A stretch of DNA of 64,000 nucleotides from Saitoella complicata NRRL Y-17804 (Eukaryota; Ascomycota; Saitoellomycetes; Saitoellales; Saitoellaceae), in the NCBI RefSeq assembly GCF_001661265.1, contig NW_017566999.1, forward strand, positions 1 to 64,000, in the 5' to 3' direction. Position 1 is the stretch's first letter. The number at the start of each line of letters is the position of its first letter. A program made the position numbers and the translations under genes. The notes under the pieces are model-generated. The model was not told the DNA's origin. It worked only from the letters and a program-made list of their open reading frames with translations, and ran no database searches. Below, piece by piece: positions 57,814-64,000 of this stretch.

Positions 57814-59994
57814 ATGGCATCCTCTTCTGACTGTTTGCGTTTTTCTCTAAGCAAGTACTCTTTCGAGAAGTCATCCAATGAGGGCCAAAACACCCAGGCG
57901 ACTCAGGGTGGTGGTACGACCAACTGGAGCCACTTTCCGAACAAAAAGGGGCTGGAGCTGGTGTTCACCAAGTCGACGAGCTTCAAGACAGGGGAGATAC
58001 AGATAACGATGGAAGTATCATGGGAAGGGACGAAATTTGTAGGAAAATCGCTGAGGAAGTTGCTTTGACTTGAAGTCCTGACGAATGCGCTTACAGGAGT
58101 CGCTGAACATCACCCATTTATCCTCAATACCGATGCCGACGCATATATCTCGCGGGCAGACAGCGGCAGTGATTGTCATTGTGAAAAACCCGGGAATAGG
58201 CATCAAGTACTGGCACGAGGAATCGGACGTATGTGCAAGGATAATGGAGTGCGATTACCACAAACCTGACGTTTTGCACAGGAACTCCGCCGTTTCCAGA
58301 TACGGTTTTTCGGCGAAGCGACGTTTCACGCGGTCAGGGCAGAGCTTGAGAAGCATACCGGGCGCTCATCAAGAGAAGCGACAGCCAAAGACACATTTAA
58401 TGCGTCTCAACATCCCGCTTCGGCTCAGTTTGTGGGGACAAGCACTGTGGATCCAGCAAGTCGACACGTACAGAAACCAGTGACAGCATATCAGCCCTCC
58501 GCTCCAAGTCATGATTATGGTCAGCAGGCTCCATTAACCTGGCATGCCAACGCGCTTATGCCAACTACCGGTTTGTCGCACAACATGTCTCCCCCGCATA
58601 CAAGCAGCACATTTCGACCCTTGACGCAGTTCAGCACTCGCCCAGTCTCTAAAACCTCCGATATCTCGTTTGGGACACGAAGTGATGTCACGCATATGCC
58701 CGCAAGGACTGCGGCCCAAACCCCAACGCAGCACACGTATTCATCCATGGCTGCACCTGTGATGCTACCGCCATCACGAGGATCTGTGACTGAGAATCAA
58801 CGACAAAGATATCAAGTTCAAGTCAGTCCTACAGGCCTACCGACTCGAACAGCTGCGAACCAATCGCTCCCTCCCCAGTCTGCTCCACAAACCTCGTACC
58901 CCTTCGTTCAGAAGGGAGGCCGACATGCTTTACCAGCTGACAACACCTCGCAATGGAATGCTGGCAATCTCATGAGACAATCTCGAGACGATCTTTCGGC
59001 GCGTACGCAGGCTAGTATCCAGCGCACCTTTCTACCTGAGCCTGTAAAATCAAATTATCCAACTGCGTACACGCAGAGAACCGGGGCTAGTGAGACGGAT
59101 TACACCTCTATGTACTCTTCCTATGTACACCGAGAGGCAAGGACCACTGATTTGCAGTCTCAAAGGCCTGCGACGGTCATCAATACAACTGAAACGCACA
59201 AAACGCCTGCAGACAGTACTATTGTTCCCACGACGTCGTATGAGATGCGGACGACACCGAAGAAACCAATGGAGGTGATCGACTTGGATAAGGATTGGGA
59301 TTATCCAAGACCAACTGTGAAGAAGAAGATGATAGAAGATGCCTACGCCAGTGGGCAGGGTACGACGATGACAAGCGTGACAAGGGAAAGTTTGGCGGCA
59401 CCGAGGACGTCCATAGCGAACTCGTACGATGCCAGAGCACAGGCGACTCCAGGGTTGCCCCTCATTCGCCCTTCAGCGAGTGACCCTGTGGCTGTGCCAA
59501 GTCAGCGAAGTGAAGCAGTACCCGTCAGAGTGAAAGATTATGGTCAGACAAGCGCATCGGATCCGATTGCGGCACGAAAACCACCGATGCTGGTAACCAG
59601 ACATGTTGAGACCACACAGACGAATGATTCAGCGGCTATAGCGAGACCTCGCCCGGAACCACTGCAAATGATATCCAGCCTAACCAGGTCTACTCAACCC
59701 CTGGCGAACCTACCGTCTTCCGTGATTACTGTCCCTGCAAGCAGAAAAGAGACCGAATATGCTCTTACAGCTACATCTGCCACCAACCCCCGCAAGCGGA
59801 AAGACTCAGATCGCGATCTGGACTCCCTTGCCTCGTTTCTAGCCACCATCCAGCCTTCGCAAGAAGATCGGAGAACCACGGAAGAGATGATCGTGGACTG
59901 CTTGAAGCATGAAGGGTTTCCGCGGTTAGTAGAGACGGTGGCGAAGTGTCTGAGGGAGAAAGGGCTATTGCCTGGACAGAGCTTGCATGGTTAG
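57814..59994 (+). CDS. REC114: Meiotic recombination protein Rec114-like (candidate)
   Basis: Three exons (57814-58038, 58097-58228, 58282-59994; introns 58 and 53 nt) give 689 aa. The N-terminal ~160 residues form a compact domain: SLSKYSF, NKKGLELVFTKSTSFKTGEIQITMEV, AAVIVIVKNPGIGIKYW, then across intron 2 ELRRFQIRFFGEATFHAVRAELEK. This resembles the PH-like fold of Rec114, including the RRFQIRF strand. A long Ser/Thr/Gln-rich disordered middle follows. The last ~60 residues (SLASFLATIQPS, TTEEMIVDCLKHEGFPRLVETVAKCLREKG) form short helices like the Rec114 C-terminus that binds Mei4. Rec114-Mei4-Mer2 support Spo11 break formation. The family is poorly conserved, so this is a pattern-based call. 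Divergent from the patatin gene (157 bp). Confidence 0.62.
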
Positions 59995-60275
59995 TCGAGG
60001 AGGGAGGAATGCGTGGGAGAAGAAGTAATGCATTGTGGGAAGGGCAGAAGGGAGGCGGGATTTATACAAGAACGACACAATAGATTATCTTAATTCATTC
60101 AATCCGGCGTAACTGCTTTGCCACTACGGGAAACACCTGTTTTTTCAGCGTCCTCACAAAGAACCGCACCCATCTCCTCGCGCATGCGCACGCTGTCGTA
60201 CATCGCGAACCTGCTCCAAACGCGTCGTCTTCAATACACGGGCTTGTCGCAAGTAATCCGCCGGCCGCTCGCACA

Positions 60276-62679
60276 ATGTCGGCCATGTACACCTTCAACA
60301 AACCCTCCAACAGGGTAATGGACGAGTCCGATATCGAGCGCACACCGGAGTACAACGATTTCATGGCCAAGCTTGAGCAATTCCATGCCGCAAGAGGAAC
60401 GCCATTACTGCGAGAACCGGGATTGGGACCAAGGAAGATTAGTTTGTTGAAGCTTTATAAGTTGGTTACGGGAAGGGGAGGGTATGATGCGGTTACGGAG
60501 GAGAAGGGTTCGTCTTCTTGCCATTGGCGGGTAGCAATTGAACGCATACTGATCCGGGCGTGCAGGAACTTGGAAGTCGTTGGCGGGTACATACAAACTC
60601 CCACCGACAATCACCAATGCAGGTTTCCTCCTCAAGACAATCTACTACCGTTACCTCGCCGCATACGAAATCGAACTCTTTCACGGCAAGAAAGCACCAC
60701 CGCCAGAACATCTCGAGCACCTATCAGCAAAGGGAGGAGCGATTATGACGCGAACTGCTGAGCAGCTACAAGCGCTCATGACACCAAAGGAGGAACCGAA
60801 GAAGGGGACGAGTCCGAGTCCAACGCCGATGACGAGGAGGTTGAGAGATCAGCCGACGCCCAAACAGCATTATGAGGGGGAGACGGGGTCGAATGGGAGG
60901 ACGAGTCAGACGCCGGCTGCGAGTGCGACGCCGATGCCGCTTCCTGCTGTTGCGCATACGCCATATATGGGACAGACGCCTGTTCCTCCAGCAATGACTC
61001 CGTTCGGTGCACCTGGGTACCCGCCGCGTGGACCAGCGGGTGCTGCGGTACCATCGGTGTTAATCCCACCGCCTGTTATGGCATCACCGAATTTGATGAG
61101 GATCACGATGGCGCTCAGGTCTGGTATTCCGAGTGAGGTCGACTGGGCGATGCACCACCTTTTGCGAATGTCATATGAACAGGGTGAACATTTGCGATTG
61201 GAGCTGCTGCCGGGTTTGCCGGAGGCTTTGTTGGAGAAACTATCGCTGATAATGGAGTTGCCGGTTGACGGACCTGATGCGGAGATCAAGGCGATGCAGT
61301 TTACGGCCGAGGAGCAGAAGACGCTCGATAAGGTGCTAGAGGCAGGGTTGGTGTTGAGGAACTTGGCTTTGGAGGCGGACAATGGCAAGTTCCTTGCGAG
61401 GTTGTTGCGGACTCGAGAGAGTGTACAGCATGGTATCGGTCTTCCTGAGGCGAGCCATTTAGTTGAGTTGAAGCATTATTGCTTGGATATTGCGGAGGCA
61501 ATTAGCCCTCATATCCGGGTTGAAGATGAGAATGATGCGTTCTACATCGGTTTCTGCAAGCTGCTGGAAACGAATGATCGGAGCTTCCTCATCATTGCTT
61601 TGCGGACGCTCGTGAGGTTAGCGATCGGGGATGACACCAACATCCTGCTGCAGGAGATCCCAGAAAAGACCATCAACCGGTTGTTGCAGATGCTAATCCT
61701 CAACGATGAAGAGCTGAACGCGGCAATTTTGGATTTCATGTACCAGTGGACAAGTTACAAGATCAACGCTCAGGCAATGATGACCAGGCCGGACGCAATC
61801 GAGCTGGTGAAGAGACTGGTGGACATGATGAGAAGAAACACGGAAGAGATGGAGTACGTCTACCCCGTACTGATGAGGGGTGAGCCACGGCACAAGGCTC
61901 CCGTCCAACCGCCAAGATTACCGGCTGAGCTGATGACGGAGCTCATGCAGTACAATGAACCTGAAAGAACGATCAAGTGGTTGCACTCGGCGTTCGAGGA
62001 AGATCCGTTGGAGAATGTGACTCAAATCATGTTGTGGAATACCTATCAACAGCTCTTTACTCCGTTCATTCCGATTGGAAAGCCAATCCTCCAGGCGGCG
62101 GATTTAATCAAAACCGTCTCTGAATCGGCGTTCCCTAAGGCTCCGGCCAAAGTGTTAGCTACAGAGGAGGGTCCGAAGTTCATCATTGAGGGTATCAAGC
62201 CTCGCGTGACGCCTGTTGGTGTCAAGGGCAAGAGATACTTTGACTGTAAATGGGGAGTGGATGCTGCTACAGGCTACGGTTGTGGTATGATCTGCCCTAC
62301 AGTGAACGAGCTCTACGCTCACATCGTGGATGCACATCTCGATAAGACTCCTGGCGCAACAATGGCATGTGACTGGAACCTCTGCCGACAATTACATGCC
62401 AAACCCCGGGATATGAAGACCGTCGCGCTCCATGTCCGCACGCACATGCCTGACTCAGAACAAACAGAGAACTACCATGGCTTACGAAGTCAGTTGATTA
62501 TCAATGAAGGGAAGCCGAAGAAGGATGGGTTGGGTGTTACGGCGACGCTTGTGTTGAGAAATCTTGCGAGGGCGAAGGGGGCTGCAAATGTTATGGTGGG
62601 GGTTGAGAAGGAGATCATGGAGGCGATTGCGGTGAATAAGGGGTTGTTTGCGTACGCCGGAGACTTGCTGCCGAGGTAA
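60276..62679 (+). CDS. RSC9: RSC chromatin-remodelling subunit Rsc9 (ARID/BRIGHT)
   Basis: Exons 60276-60507 and 60566-62679 (58-nt intron, donor GTTCGT) give 781 aa. The ARID domain is interrupted by the intron: YNDFMAKLEQFHAARGTPLLREP, KISLLKLYKLVTGRGGYDAVTEEKG then TWKSLAGTYKLPPTITNAGF and LKTIYYRYLAAYE (about residues 24-115). A Pro/Thr-rich linker follows. An armadillo-like helical region (about 250-480) leads to a C-terminal RFX-like C2H2 zinc-finger region, CKWGV..CGMICPTVNELYAHIVDAH..CDWNLC..HVRTH (about 638-705). Rsc9 and ARID2 belong to RSC/PBAF-type remodelers. The splice is required for the ARID core. Confidence 0.92.
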
Positions 62680-63067
62680 TCGGTTGGATATGGGACCCAG
62701 AAGGAGATGAGTGTTGATGGACACCCCGAAGGACTGTGCGAAAGATACCCCGAGCCTGAAAGAGTGGCACTTGCGGAAGAAAGCGGAGACGGCGCAATCT
62801 TGGACCAACACTAGCTAGATTAAAATCAAATTTACCGAACATCCTGAATCCATGAACCCAGCGTATGTGAGTATATGCGTCGGTCGCGGTGTGCCTACGC
62901 TGGCCTGCAGCCGATGCTCGTACGCGCTCATCACCTGAACATTTCGGACGGCCATTGTAGAAGCAGCTGAGTACCACTTGAGGCTCTGATTTTCTGTTGA
63001 CGCGTTTCGACACTCCGACTTTGACGCCTGTCTTTTTCGCCGGTGCATATAGCATACAGGGAGCATA
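62680..63067. other. Spacer between RSC9 and PAN2
   Basis: About 390 bp of RSC9 3' UTR and PAN2 promoter sequence. I see no gene or RNA. Open frames on the minus strand look random. Confidence 0.45.
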
Positions 63068-64000
63068 ATGGATGAGTGGAGGGAGGTGAGTGCAGCGCTG
63101 GCACCTTCGCCGCGGCATACGGTTTGCTGACTCGGTCAATAGATCACTCGAACCGGCGATCCAATAGGTCTGCCGCCGGCACGAAAGCCTGCCATCTCAG
63201 CGCTCTCCTTTGATGTGGACCATGACCTGGTGTGGGCAGGTGACGAGAATGTTTGCCAGGATTGCTGCATTCAGTGGAGGACGTGAGTTAACGGGGTATG
63301 CAGGGTCGTCTCTTCTCGTTATACGGGCCCGAACTACGGAAATACACGAGCTTCAAGGCACACAGCGGACCAGTCAAGCAGCTCTTATCAAACGAGCGTG
63401 GGATCATCTCGGTTGGTGACACTATACGGATGACCAACAGGAGGGGAATGGCGAGATGGACCATAAAGTAAATGCGGTTTCCAATGTATATAGTGACAGA
63501 GGCTAATGCTGTTCACAGCGATGACAGTGTGCAAGACCTTCAATGCATGACATATACCGGACGAGGAGCCTCCGAAATCCTGGTGGCCGGAATGCAGAAC
63601 GACATGCTGGTCGTAAATATTGATAGAGGGACGGTTATTCAGAAGGTACATACATCCGTGTCATACTGCCACCACATACTCACATTTACAAGGAACCTGG
63701 ACCAGAGCAGACTGCGGTCATGAGACGGGGGCGGATGATTTGTGCAGGGTCATCGACGGGAGAGGTTTCATTGCTGGATCCGAAGACATTCAAGGTACAG
63801 CATCGTTTCGCGGCGCATACAGGGACCATCACGGACATGGATACACAAGGAAATCTGCTATTGACCTGTGGTTTCTCAGCACGGTGAGTACATGAAACAG
63901 AAATACCGGCCAACAACTGACGATGTTCCCTTAGGCATGGACAGTACGTGTTGGATCCCATCGTGAAAGTCTTTGACCTGCGCACAATGAGACCACTGGT
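63068..64000 (+). CDS. PAN2: PAN2 poly(A)-nuclease deadenylation complex catalytic subunit, 5' part
   Basis: Six exons are visible (63068-63085, 63143-63250, 63304-63467, 63519-63645, 63693-63883, 63935 to the window end). Introns are 47-57 nt. The peptide starts MDEWREITRTG, then PAISALSFDVDHDLVWAGDENGRLFSLYGPELRKYTSFKAHSGPVKQLL, LQCMTYTGRGASEILVAGMQ, LLDPKTFKVQHRFAAHTGTITDMD and GQYVLDPIVKVFDLRTMRPL. This is the N-terminal WD40 propeller of Pan2. The ubiquitin-hydrolase-like and exonuclease domains must lie beyond the window. Pan2 with Pan3 shortens mRNA poly(A) tails in the cytoplasm. It has the highest intron density in the window. Confidence 0.94.

Noticed and set aside
1-64000. Transposons, LTR elements, CRISPR arrays and virus-derived elements
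   Set aside because: No terminal repeats, transposase, reverse transcriptase or capsid-like coding, and no regularly spaced direct repeats other than the telomere and in-gene repeats.

Overview
This window is the left end of a fungal chromosome. Bases 1-136 are an uninterrupted CCCTAA/TTAGGG telomere array. The rest is compact nuclear DNA carrying about 33 protein genes, one 5S rRNA gene and one decayed gene. Introns are mostly 50-63 nt, with GT..AG ends and CTAAC-like branch sites. The gene set (L-galactonate dehydratase, Tco89-type TORC1 subunit, Svf1, Bun107/WDR48 with DUF3337, uridine kinase fused to a UPRT-like domain, Sup35-type eRF3 with a prion-like N-terminus) points to a filamentous ascomycete (Pezizomycotina). 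I cannot name the genus. I see no transposons, LTR elements, CRISPR arrays or tRNA genes.

Layout. 0-9 kb: telomere, a P-loop polynucleotide-kinase-like protein with an RGG/GYGQ tail, a diflavin-reductase-type FAD/NADPH reductase without an FMN domain, a possible small gene, a decayed short-chain dehydrogenase, a TMEM135-like membrane protein, PAF1 and 5S rRNA. 10-20 kb: L-galactonate dehydratase and thiolase in tandem, two small genes (one with a TFIIS central domain), a Bet1/Sft1 SNARE, actin-capping protein alpha, a disordered unknown and a LEA_2 membrane protein. 20-34 kb: DCC1, a RhoGEF, SVF1, proteasome alpha3, URN1, COQ5 and SUP35. 34-46 kb: UFD4-type HECT ligase, WDR48/Bun107, TCO89 and a small mitochondrial protein. 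46-64 kb: a FetA-like ABC ATPase, SCC2/MIS4, uridine kinase, GID8, a patatin-family protein, a REC114 candidate, RSC9 and the 5' part of PAN2.

The genes do not form a pathway cluster. They are a normal mix of housekeeping functions: transcription and chromatin (PAF1, TFIIS-like, RSC9), cohesion and meiosis (DCC1, SCC2, REC114), ubiquitin and proteasome (UFD4, WDR48, GID8, PRE9), mRNA turnover and translation (PAN2, SUP35), lipid, mitochondrial and peroxisomal metabolism, and signalling (RhoGEF, TCO89). Several neighbours are divergent pairs sharing short promoters (about 145-220 bp): TMEM135-like/PAF1, DCC1/RhoGEF, PRE9/URN1, patatin/REC114 and ABC/SCC2. Essential genes lie unusually close to the telomere.

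The most interesting points are: a reductase whose N-terminus carries a Dre2/CIAPIN1-like CKNCTC cysteine motif; a patatin-family protein that has lost the GxSxG serine and the DG motif; a candidate box C/D snoRNA in an unusually long GID8 intron; and an eight-copy GPAK repeat in eRF3. Exon boundaries were worked out by hand from splice signals, reading frame and family conservation. No homology search was run.
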